The position numbers and the translations under genes are program-made. Shown here piece by piece: positions 53,680-62,300 of a DNA stretch of 64,000 bases. Source of the DNA: Pseudomonas sp. UBA1879 (lineage in GTDB: Bacteria; Pseudomonadota; Gammaproteobacteria; Pseudomonadales; Pseudomonadaceae); NCBI RefSeq assembly GCF_002338065.1, contig NZ_DDHJ01000010.1, positions 224,058 to 288,057 of the forward strand, read 5' to 3'. Every line of letters begins with the position of its first letter. Position 1 is the stretch's first letter. The notes under the pieces are model-generated. The model had not been told where the DNA came from. It did no database searches and saw nothing but the letters and a program-made list of their open reading frames with translations.

Positions 53680-55083
53680 TCATACTGTCGTGCGCGACAC
53701 GGGCGTTGGCGTGTCGGTGACGGTCGGTGCGTGCGTCACATGACGCCGATTCATCTTGAGCACCTGAATGTGCGCGAGAATGCAAAACAGCACGCAGAGC
53801 AGCGACCCGCCAAACAGCACCATTATTCCGCCGTCCCAGCCCACGCGGTCGACGGCGATGCCAATCAGCGTCGTACCGGCGGTTGCGCCGACGATGTAGC
53901 TCATGAAGCCGCGAAGCCCGGTCATTGACCCTACGGCAAAGGACGGGACGATTTCCATGCCTTGGACGCTGGCCAGAAACTGTGGGATGTAAATCAGGCA
54001 CCCGATCATCGCGGTAAAAATGACCACCGATACGACGCTCGTGGATTTCCAGTAGCCGACGATGCAGACGATGATCATCAGGGTCGAGATGATCGCCAGT
54101 GGCATGCGCTGACCTTTGAAAAACGTATCGGAAATCCAGCCCGCCAGAAGCGTGGAGGGAATGGCGGCCCATTCGAATAGCAAGAATGCGACTGACATTT
54201 CGGCCATGGAGAAGTGTTTGTATTCCGTCAGATAAAGCGGCATCCAGGACACCATGCCGAAACGAATGACATACACGCATGCATCCACCATCGCGGTGTA
54301 CCAGGCGGATTTGTTCGGCAGCACGTACCGACGAAATATCTGCCAGGTGGACAATTCACGGCCGAGACGCGCTTCATCTTCTGGCAAGGGCTTACGTGCC
54401 GTGTGAACGGAAGGGGCCTCTTCAAGAGGGGTGAAGCCTTCGGCGCGTGGGGAGTCCTTCCCAAGCATCAGGACCAGAGGAACAACCGCCAGGGCAAGCA
54501 TGGCAGGCAACACATAGACAGCGTACTGCCAGCCGCCGACCCCAAAGAAAACGATGCCGGCGGTGATCACCGGCGCCACGATGCCTCCGCCGATGTTGTG
54601 CGAGATATTCCAGAGTGCCCCGACGCGTCCGCGCAGCCTTTTCGGAAACCAGTTCGCCATGGTGATGTAGGCCGGTGCTGCCCCGGTGCCCTGAAACAGG
54701 CCAAGTAACGCCAGAAGGACGACGAACTCCCACAGGTCCTTGGTAAACACGAACGCCAGGTTGACCAGTGCACAGCAAGAAAGGCCCACGGCAAGGTATT
54801 TCCTGGGACTGGCCTTATCGGCCAACGCACTCATGAACCCCTTGCTGAGTCCGTAGGAAATCAGCAGGACGCTGCTGAGCAAGCCGATTTGTGTGGACGT
54901 CAAACTTAGATGCTGTTTCAGATAAGGCGTCGACAGAGCAAAGTTGTTGCGGACAATGTAATAGGCCATATAAGCGAGAAAGCACGAGGCGACCGCGCTG
55001 ATGCCATATTTCAGAAATGTTCTACCGCCCGCTTGGTGTTGAGCATGTTCGCTGCGTTGTTTTTCTTGTAATAGAGAGATCAT
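53680..55083 (-). CDS. OPA-family (GlpT/UhpT-like) transporter
   Basis: A 467-residue MFS-fold protein of the organophosphate:phosphate antiporter family. The signature YMAYYIVRNNFALSTPYL near the N-terminus, LISYGLSKGFMSALADKASPRKYLAVGL, and GISTLMI-type later helices match GlpT/UhpT/PgtP. With a phosphonopyruvate hydrolase beside it, the natural substrate is probably a phosphonate rather than a sugar phosphate; this is inference. The start MISLLQEKQR at 55083 was chosen over a long upstream extension. It begins 17 bases after the dehydrogenase gene. Confidence 0.85.
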   Translation of the reverse strand: MISLLQEKQRSEHAQHQAGGRTFLKYGISAVASCFLAYMAYYIVRNNFALSTPYLKQHLSLTSTQIGLLSSVLLISYGLSKGFMSALADKASPRKYLAVGLSCCALVNLAFVFTKDLWEFVVLLALLGLFQGTGAAPAYITMANWFPKRLRGRVGALWNISHNIGGGIVAPVITAGIVFFGVGGWQYAVYVLPAMLALAVVPLVLMLGKDSPRAEGFTPLEEAPSVHTARKPLPEDEARLGRELSTWQIFRRYVLPNKSAWYTAMVDACVYVIRFGMVSWMPLYLTEYKHFSMAEMSVAFLLFEWAAIPSTLLAGWISDTFFKGQRMPLAIISTLMIIVCIVGYWKSTSVVSVVIFTAMIGCLIYIPQFLASVQGMEIVPSFAVGSMTGLRGFMSYIVGATAGTTLIGIAVDRVGWDGGIMVLFGGSLLCVLFCILAHIQVLKMNRRHVTHAPTVTDTPTPVSRTTV

Positions 55084-55100
55084 GTAAATGCCCCGACGTG

Positions 55101-55991
55101 TTATCGATGACTGTTGAGCGCTGTACGCATCACATTGATGGCCTGCGATACCCCATCCACCGGCTGCTCCCGGGTCTGATGACTGAGTTGCAAATCGGCG
55201 GAGCGCTTGAAGAACGCCAGCGTTCCCTGCGTGACACACGGCGTGACGTGCAACTCCTCCAGCGTTTCCACCACCTGTTGCATTTCGAAGTAGCGGCGTT
55301 CACACGCATTCAAATGACTGACGATCCAGTTGCTCGCTGTCTTTTCAAATGGCGTATGCGTCACGGTGTGGACAATATCGGCCCAGAGCGCCTCATCAAC
55401 TCCGGATTCTGTCGCGGCCAGCATCGTCTCGATGAGGATGGCTTCGATGCCCTTGGAAAAAACGCTGCGCAACATTTTGAAGGTCGATGCCTGGCCCAGT
55501 GTTGGGCTGAAGAACAGGGTGTTCAACCCGGCACCGTTGAGGCGGGCACTGAGTTCGCTGGCCTGCTCGCCCCCCAATAGAATCTTGGTGTTTGCGCCCG
55601 TTGCACCCAGTGCCCCTAATATCGCGCCTTCCACAAAGAGGGCGGCGGACGGCTGGATGATGTTGGAGATGGCCTGTTTGATCGAAGGCGAAGTGGAATT
55701 CAAGTCGACGTAGTACTGCCCTGGCCTCAGCTGCTGTGCACTTCGTTGCGCAACGTTCAGCGCCGCCTGCGTGACAACTGTTGATAAGACAATGTCACAG
55801 TGTTTAAACAACGCCTCAAATCCCACAACCGTCACTGGCGTTGAACCTATTCGATCTTTCAGTGTTGCCAACCCGCCTTCATTGTCGGCCAGTACATCAT
55901 GCACTACAACGCTGCATCCGTTTTCCGCCAGGCGTCGGGCAAAATGAGAAGCCACTTCACCGTAGCCGATAAAGCCCACATTAAGTTTCAT
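55101..55991 (-). CDS. NAD(P)-dependent beta-hydroxyacid dehydrogenase, DUF1932-type
   Basis: A 296-residue dehydrogenase. The Rossmann motif is VGFIGYGEVASHFARRL, and the C-terminus (about 190-260, including KMLRSVFSKGIEAI with the conserved Lys) resembles the DUF1932/6PGDH C-terminal domain. It is first in the four-gene minus-strand cluster with the OPA transporter 17 bases downstream. A reasonable role is oxidising 3-phosphonolactate (its hydroxyl is beta to the phosphonate) to phosphonopyruvate for the hydrolase. That is inference; the enzyme could act on another beta-hydroxyacid. Confidence 0.78.
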   Translation of the reverse strand: MKLNVGFIGYGEVASHFARRLAENGCSVVVHDVLADNEGGLATLKDRIGSTPVTVVGFEALFKHCDIVLSTVVTQAALNVAQRSAQQLRPGQYYVDLNSTSPSIKQAISNIIQPSAALFVEGAILGALGATGANTKILLGGEQASELSARLNGAGLNTLFFSPTLGQASTFKMLRSVFSKGIEAILIETMLAATESGVDEALWADIVHTVTHTPFEKTASNWIVSHLNACERRYFEMQQVVETLEELHVTPCVTQGTLAFFKRSADLQLSHQTREQPVDGVSQAINVMRTALNSHR

Positions 55992-56338
55992 ACATGTTCT
56001 CTTATTCAAAGTAAGACGGTGCGTCCTCCCCAAATTACAGAGCATTTCGTTCGCGCGAGTTTTAACGACTTAGTTCGCTGATTTATCGCTAAGTGACAGG
56101 CTGACTCAATGAACGATGAGGACGCGGGATTAAGGCTAATGTGAGGGGAGGAGGGGGTAAAGTGAATTGATTGGGGTATTAATCGCTGATTTTCTGCGAG
56201 GTCCGAGCGCGTTGGGCAGGTTCTTGTCGCAACTTCTGACCACGATGTGGACGCCTGAGTGGGCCGTTGTCCGAAAGAGGTCGTGTGAACGCAGGCCGGG
56301 TGCGTCACTTCCTGGCCTGCATCGGAACGTACGCCCTT
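55992..56338. other. Intergenic region upstream of the phosphonate cluster
   Basis: No gene is supported. An imperfect inverted element CTTAG...CTAAG (56069-56093, 15-base loop) lies about 80 bases ahead of the dehydrogenase start and could be a LysR-type site. No Pho box was recognised. Confidence 0.4.
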
Positions 56339-58822
56339 TTAGAGGTCGTCCTTCAACGTGATCAGCCGCTCTTCTGCTGGCACCGGTCGCCCGAAGAAAA
56401 AGCCCTGAAAGTGCGAACAGCCTTCCGCTTGCAACTGGAGCATCTGCTCTTGGGTTTCAACACCTTCCGCCGTGGTCTCGATCAGCAGGCTGTTGCCCAT
56501 GCCGGTGATCGCCCGGATGATCGCCAGCGCTTCCTTATTCTCAGCCATGTCCTTGACGAACGAGCGGTCGATCTTGATGCGGTCGAAGGGGAAGGAGCGC
56601 AGGTAGCCAAGGGACGAATAGCCGGTGCCGAAGTCATCCAGCGATATCGCCACCCCCAAGGCCTTAAGGGCGCGCAGGGTGGACACGTTTTCGTCGCTGT
56701 CGCCGAGCAGGACCGATTCGGTGATTTCGAGCTCAAGGCGCTCCGGCGCCAGCCCGGAATCCGCCAGCGCCAGTTCGACGATGGCGATCAGCCCCGGGTT
56801 TTTGAACTGGATCGGCGACAGGTTCACCGACACCGATTGTCCAGTCCCCCAGCCGGCAGCTTCCTGACAGGCCAGGTTCAACGCGCGGGTGCCGACTTCG
56901 TGAATCAGGCCGGTTTCTTCAGCCATCGGAATGAAATCCATCGGCGCAATGATGCCCTTGATCGGGTGGATCCAGCGTATCAGTGCCTCGTAGCCGGAAA
57001 TGTCCTGACCGTCCCGGCTAACGATGGGCTGGTAATGCATCTTCAACTGGCCGAAGTGCAGCGCCGTTCGCAGGTCGGCTTCGAGGTTCCGGCGCTGACG
57101 AGCGATTTCATCCAGCTCCTGACGGAAACGCTCGAAGCGGTTGCGACCGTTGCGTTTCGCCTCGTACAGCGCCATGTCGGCGTAGCCCATCAACTGCTCG
57201 GGTTTGACGTGGTCGTCAGGGGACAGCGCAATCCCGACGCTGACACCGACTGTGCAGCTGTGCCCGTCGATCAGAAACGGCGGCCGCACAGCTTGAATCA
57301 TCCGTTGTGCCGCCAGTTCGGCGGCCTCTCGGGTGTCCAGCTCCGGCAGGATGACGGCAAACTCATCGCCCCCCAGCCGCGCGAGGGTGTCGCGTTCGCG
57401 CAGCTCGGCCCGCAGTCGGTCGCTGAGGGCGCGCAGGAGCTTGTCGCCAAACGCGTGGCCCAACGCGTCGTTGACGTCCTTGAAGTCATCGAGGTCCAGG
57501 CACAGCGTGCCGGTGATCTTGCCGGAGCCCCCCGGGCCGTTGGAACGCCCCAGGGCGTCCTTCAAGCGCTGCTGAAACAGCGTGCGATTGGGCAGTCCTG
57601 TCAGCGCATCGTGGTGGGCCATGTGATGGATCTTGGCGTTGGCGGCCAGCTCATCGGTCACGTCCTCGGCCACGAATAGCGCGTAATCCGAATGGCTGTC
57701 GGTGTCTTGACTGAGCACCGTGCGGCTGCGCAGTGTTCGCAGCCCCTGCGCGGTGTGAACCTGCATCTCGGAGGTCCGGACCTCGTCCATCGCCAAGGCC
57801 TGATTCATCTGCAGGCTGATGTAATCTGCCACCTCCGGCCGCAAGCATTCACTGGCGAAACGCCCGACCATTTTGGTAGCGGCGAACAGACGTTCCGCCT
57901 GCTGGTTGGCCAGCAGAATCTTGTGCGAACTCACGTCCTGCACGATCACGCTGGCCGGAATATTAGCGATCACTGAGTCGAGGAAGCGCGACAGCGTGTC
58001 CATCTCGGCACTGCGCTTCTCCGCCAGCTCCTTGGCCTCCACCAGCTGCAGCTCGTTTTTGCGTCGCTCGGTAATGTCCCTGGTGATCTTGGCGAAACCG
58101 ATCATCTCGCCGTCTTCATCATGGATAGCGTCGATCACCACACTGGTCCAGAAGTGCGAGCCGTCCTTGCGCTGACGAATGCCTTCCGCCTCGAACCGGC
58201 CCTCTCGGCGGGCGGTCTCCAGCCCTTTGGACGGCAGACCGAGGGCGCGGTCCTCCGGTGTGTAAAACACCGAGAAATGCTGACCGACGATCTCATGCTC
58301 CAGATAACCCTTGGCTCGCTGCGCACCCGCATTCCAATTCACTACATTGCCGTCCAGGTCCAGCATGTAGATCGCGTAATCGCTGACGCCCTGCACCAGC
58401 AGGCGGAAACGTCGCTCCTGCTCGCGTTGCGCTTGCAACGCCTGATGCTGTTCGGTGCAGTCGCGGGTGATCTTGGCAAACCCCAACAGCTCGCCCTGCT
58501 CGCCGAGAACCGCGTCGATGACCACATGGGCCCAGAACGCGCTGCCATCCTTCTTCAAACGCCAACCTTGGGACTCGAAGCGACCTGCCGTGCGGGCAAT
58601 TCCCAGGTTCTTGTTCGGCAAATCCGCACGGCGCTCCTCTTCGCTGTAAAACAGCGAAAAATGCCGGCCTACGATCTCCGCCGCCGAATACCCCTTCGCC
58701 CGCTGCGCCCCCGGGTTCCAGTTCGCCACGATGCCTTCCGGCGTCAGCATGTAAATTGCATAGTCCACGACGCTCTGAATCAGCAATCGGTACATCGCGT
58801 CGGAGTCTTGGAGTAACGGCAT
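56339..58822 (-). CDS. Three-PAS GGDEF-EAL c-di-GMP enzyme
   Basis: An 827-residue cytoplasmic signalling protein. Two near-identical PAS/PAC units come first (about 12-125 and 140-255: NWNPGAQRAKGY, GRFESQGWRLKKDG, and NWNAGAQRAKGY, GRFEAEGIRQRKDG). A third PAS follows (about 280-395). The diguanylate cyclase domain has an intact LARLGGDEFAVIL site. The phosphodiesterase domain has EALIRW (EAL), TAEGVETQEQ, and the Mg-binding DDFGTGYSSL. The ATG at 58822 was preferred over a GTG three codons earlier. No transmembrane helix is seen. Since both active sites look intact, it may make or degrade c-di-GMP depending on the PAS signal. Confidence 0.93.
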   Translation of the reverse strand: MPLLQDSDAMYRLLIQSVVDYAIYMLTPEGIVANWNPGAQRAKGYSAAEIVGRHFSLFYSEEERRADLPNKNLGIARTAGRFESQGWRLKKDGSAFWAHVVIDAVLGEQGELLGFAKITRDCTEQHQALQAQREQERRFRLLVQGVSDYAIYMLDLDGNVVNWNAGAQRAKGYLEHEIVGQHFSVFYTPEDRALGLPSKGLETARREGRFEAEGIRQRKDGSHFWTSVVIDAIHDEDGEMIGFAKITRDITERRKNELQLVEAKELAEKRSAEMDTLSRFLDSVIANIPASVIVQDVSSHKILLANQQAERLFAATKMVGRFASECLRPEVADYISLQMNQALAMDEVRTSEMQVHTAQGLRTLRSRTVLSQDTDSHSDYALFVAEDVTDELAANAKIHHMAHHDALTGLPNRTLFQQRLKDALGRSNGPGGSGKITGTLCLDLDDFKDVNDALGHAFGDKLLRALSDRLRAELRERDTLARLGGDEFAVILPELDTREAAELAAQRMIQAVRPPFLIDGHSCTVGVSVGIALSPDDHVKPEQLMGYADMALYEAKRNGRNRFERFRQELDEIARQRRNLEADLRTALHFGQLKMHYQPIVSRDGQDISGYEALIRWIHPIKGIIAPMDFIPMAEETGLIHEVGTRALNLACQEAAGWGTGQSVSVNLSPIQFKNPGLIAIVELALADSGLAPERLELEITESVLLGDSDENVSTLRALKALGVAISLDDFGTGYSSLGYLRSFPFDRIKIDRSFVKDMAENKEALAIIRAITGMGNSLLIETTAEGVETQEQMLQLQAEGCSHFQGFFFGRPVPAEERLITLKDDL

Positions 58823-59002
58823 TCTAAGCACCTGACAGGGTGATAAAGGGTGGCGCGGCAGGGTGGGGGTGAACGTGATTCAAAATCACAGTCCCTGAGA
58901 GGCTATCGGCTGGTGAGGAGGGAGGTTTAGGGGGGGATTGTCAGAGTGCTCTCAGTCTTGATTTTTATGCAAACTGTCAAGTGGATTTATGATGTTTTGA
59001 GG

Positions 59003-59356
59003 TCAATCCCCCGGCTTTTCCCAAAAGATCAAGTGCTCCATTGCACGCTCGGTGTCCCCCATCTGATCCTTGCCCAACCCATGGTCAAAACGCTCAGAAA
59101 CTATCTTGCGCACGGTCCCCAGCCGTTGAATGAAATTATTTTCGCTTACGAAGCGAGAAATTTCCTTTTCACGTAGCGTTGGATCCTGGCCAGGCGAGTC
59201 CAGCTCTTTGTAGAAATAATAGTCTTCTATCTTTCTCAGCGAGATCATCATGAACTCTAGCTCTTGCAATGCCACGATTGCTCGCTTTCCGCTCAGTGTG
59301 ATTTTTCTATTCTTTTTCTTAAGCTTATTTTCTTTTGGTGAAGGTGGGGTTTTCAA
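59003..59356 (-). CDS. Candidate immunity protein for the Rhs toxin
   Basis: A 117-residue acidic-to-mixed protein starting with a lysine-rich segment (PPSPKENKLKKKNRK) and ending ERAMEHLIFWEKPGD. It starts at a TTG (59356) with GGAG upstream and overlaps the 3' end of the Rhs gene by 32 bases. Its composition is A+T-rich like the Rhs C-terminal tip, the usual sign of a horizontally exchanged toxin-immunity tail. No named family is recognised; an internal ATG pair at residue 36-37 is an alternative start. Confidence 0.65.
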   Translation of the reverse strand: MKTPPSPKENKLKKKNRKITLSGKRAIVALQELEFMMISLRKIEDYYFYKELDSPGQDPTLREKEISRFVSENNFIQRLGTVRKIVSERFDHGLGKDQMGDTERAMEHLIFWEKPGD

Positions 59357-62300
59357 TTTTCAGGTCTCCGAAAACCGTAAGCTCTTTACGATGGTAGCTA
59401 GGGTTTTTTATCCACTCTAGACGCTCAGCTGGGACATCTGTTTCCACGTAGTCACGACCTCGCCCATCCTTTATTCCATATTGCTCCACAGCCCTCTTGG
59501 GGCTAAGGGGCTTGCTTGCTGCGGGTTCTAAGTAAACACGGTTATTATCACGGGCTTTGATCACTCCACTTTCTTTAATGCCTTCTAAGCCTTTCCTGTT
59601 CGTATAGTGACGAACACGGACGCAACTCCACCCCCACGGATCCACCCACCCGACCGCATTCGGCGCATACCGGTAGAGATTGATGCCGCCCGCCAATCCG
59701 ATCGGGTCGGGCGTGGTAAACCTGCCCACATCCGGGTCGTAAAACCTGAAGGTGTTGTAGTGCAGTCCGGTCTCGCGATCAAGGTATTGGCCTTGGAACC
59801 TCAGATTCTGAGGGTCAGTATGCGGCGCGCGGTCTTCGTGGGTGGTGTTGCCCCAGACCTGGTAGCGCGCTGTCCAGACCAGGTCGCCGTTGGCTTCGGT
59901 CAGTGCTTCCGGTTGGCCGTTCGGGGCGTTGTGGAAATGGTGAACCGTCTGGAATTCGCCGATGCCGTCGATTCGGGCGAGGGGTTCGTGGCTCTCTTCA
60001 ACATAGAGGTAGAGGCTCTGTTTGTCATAGCAGCGCTCGTGGAGCAGTCGCAGGCCATCCCAAGTGAAATGGGTCGTGTTCACCAAGCGTCCATGGCGGT
60101 TGTATTCACTCTTTTCGACGCGCCGTCCCAGTGGGTCGTAGGACATGCGTACGATGTCGCCGTTGTCGTTGTGAACCGCAATCAGTCGATTTTCATTGTC
60201 GTAGGCGAAACGCTGAGTACCGTGACGCACGCTGCGTTTCTCGATCATTCGGCCAAACCCATCGTAGCGGTAGCGTTTGTCCTGATACCTCAGCAGCCGG
60301 TTGTGCGAAATATGGCCGGAGCCTTGGGCATCCAGCAGGTTGGCCGCCGGATCGTAGGCATACAGTTCCGTCTCAGTGGCCGGCTCGCCTTCTCTAGCCA
60401 TGAGCCGTCCGGTCGCGTCGTAGCGAAGATAAGTGCGAAACGTGCGTGGCCCATTGCGTTCGGAGTGCCCCATGAGGTTGTCGGCGGGGTCGTAGTCGTA
60501 TTCAGTCGCCCAATGCGCGGGCAGTTGCCGAGGTTTATCGATAAAGCGACGCGCCCTTGAGCGCAAGCGACCGGCGCGATCGTACTGCGTGCGCGTATTG
60601 AGCTGACCCTGCGTTCGCAGCACTTCACGGTGCAGGCGGTCGCGCTCGACATCGCAAATGACCAAACCGTCCAGATTGATCTGATGCACATGGCCGCCGC
60701 CGTAGCGCAAATGATTGAGCCAGCGGCCATCCGGAAGCCGGGATTGAACTCGGTTGCCCAATTCGTCGTAGTGGTGCTGCAAAACGCCTGTCGCGCCGGA
60801 TTCGCTGACGAGTTGGCTCAGGGCGTCGTAGGCAAACCCCACGCTGTGTTGTTCAGCGCCTGCGCCGGTGAACACGATATGAATCAGTTGATCACGCGCA
60901 TCGTAGGTGTAGGCCGTCTCGCCATCGGCGGTGACCTTGGCGATCAAACGTCCTGCGGCATCGCGTTTCAGCTCATGAATGATCGAATCTTTTGCGAACG
61001 CTTCCTCATTAGGCGATGCAAGCTGTCTGATCCGCACCACGTTGTTCAGTCCGTCGTAGGCGTAACGCCGCTGACTACTGTCCAGATCCTGCTGAACCAC
61101 CAGCCGGTCACCGGCATCCCAAGCAAATCGATAGTGTTCGCCATTCTCGTTGGTCAGGGTGTGCAGGCGGCCGTAGGCGTCATGAGCGAACCGGACCTCT
61201 CGCCGCAAGGCATCAGTCCGCTGTCGAAACTGGCCGCGACGGTCGTATTCATAAAGCGTGCTCGCCCCGGTGGGATCTGTGTGGCGGGTCAGCCTTCCCC
61301 CTAGCGCCCATTCGTACTGATCGACGCGTCCATCTGGCAGCACTCGCTGGAATAGCCGGCCCAATGCGTCATGCCGATACACCGTGCGCTCGCCCAGCGC
61401 ATCAGTGATCCCTTGCAGAAAGCCTCTCCGGTCGTAGCTGAAACGCGTCGGATACCCCGAGCAGTCGATGGATTCAGTTAGTTGTCCAAACTCGTTCCAA
61501 TGCTGTTTTCGGCTTTTGCCTGTCGCGTCGATGATTTCGATGACCTGACCGTAGCCGTCGTAGCGAAACTGAGTGATGTGCCCCAGCGGATCGACCGCGT
61601 GGGTGCAGTTGCCGCGCGCGTCGTAGCGGTACTGCCAGGTATTGCCGGCTGCATCGGTTTCCAATCGGGGCAGCGACCAGTGTTCAAGCCATTGCGTCAA
61701 CTCGCAGCGGCCCAACGGGTCCTCGGTGGTTTCAAGGTTGCCCGTATCATCGTAGGTGTAACGCCATTCACCCTCTTGTGGGTCGGTCGCCCCCAGTAAC
61801 TGACGTGCGTCGTTCCACGCAAACCGCCAGGCCAGCCCCAGGTTGTCGATGTATTCGGTGATCTGATGCTGAGCGTTCCAACGCCGCTCGCTACGACGGT
61901 TCAGGCCATCAGTGACAACCGTGCGCCCTGCGTCCAAGTCGTAGTCGAAACGGTAGTCGTCGCCCTCGTCGGTGTAGTGACGCACGACACGCCATTCCCT
62001 GTCGTCGATCAAGCCCCACTCGTAAAAGCAGCGCAGGCCTCCAGGAAGTTGGTGCTCGACCATGCGTCGATCAGCGTTATAAACGAAGCGCCGCTGAAGG
62101 TTGCCCATGGCATCCGTCACCTCAGCCAGATCACCCGATTCATCATAGGCATAGCTGGCCACAGTCTCATGGCTGCCGTCGTCGAACACACGCTCAAGTC
62201 TTTCGACCCGTTGAGGCCATCGCGTCGAATACGCCACATCGAGGCACGCCACATGCAGCGAATCACGTAACCCCACCAACCGTCCCGCGGCGTCGTACTT

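Noticed and set aside
55992..56338. A Pho box upstream of the phosphonate cluster
   Set aside because: No CTGTCAT-type direct repeats were found, so I favour local LysR control.
59003..59356. Internal ATG pair (residues 36-37) as the true start of the immunity candidate
   Set aside because: It has no ribosome site as good as the GGAG ahead of the TTG, although it cannot be excluded.
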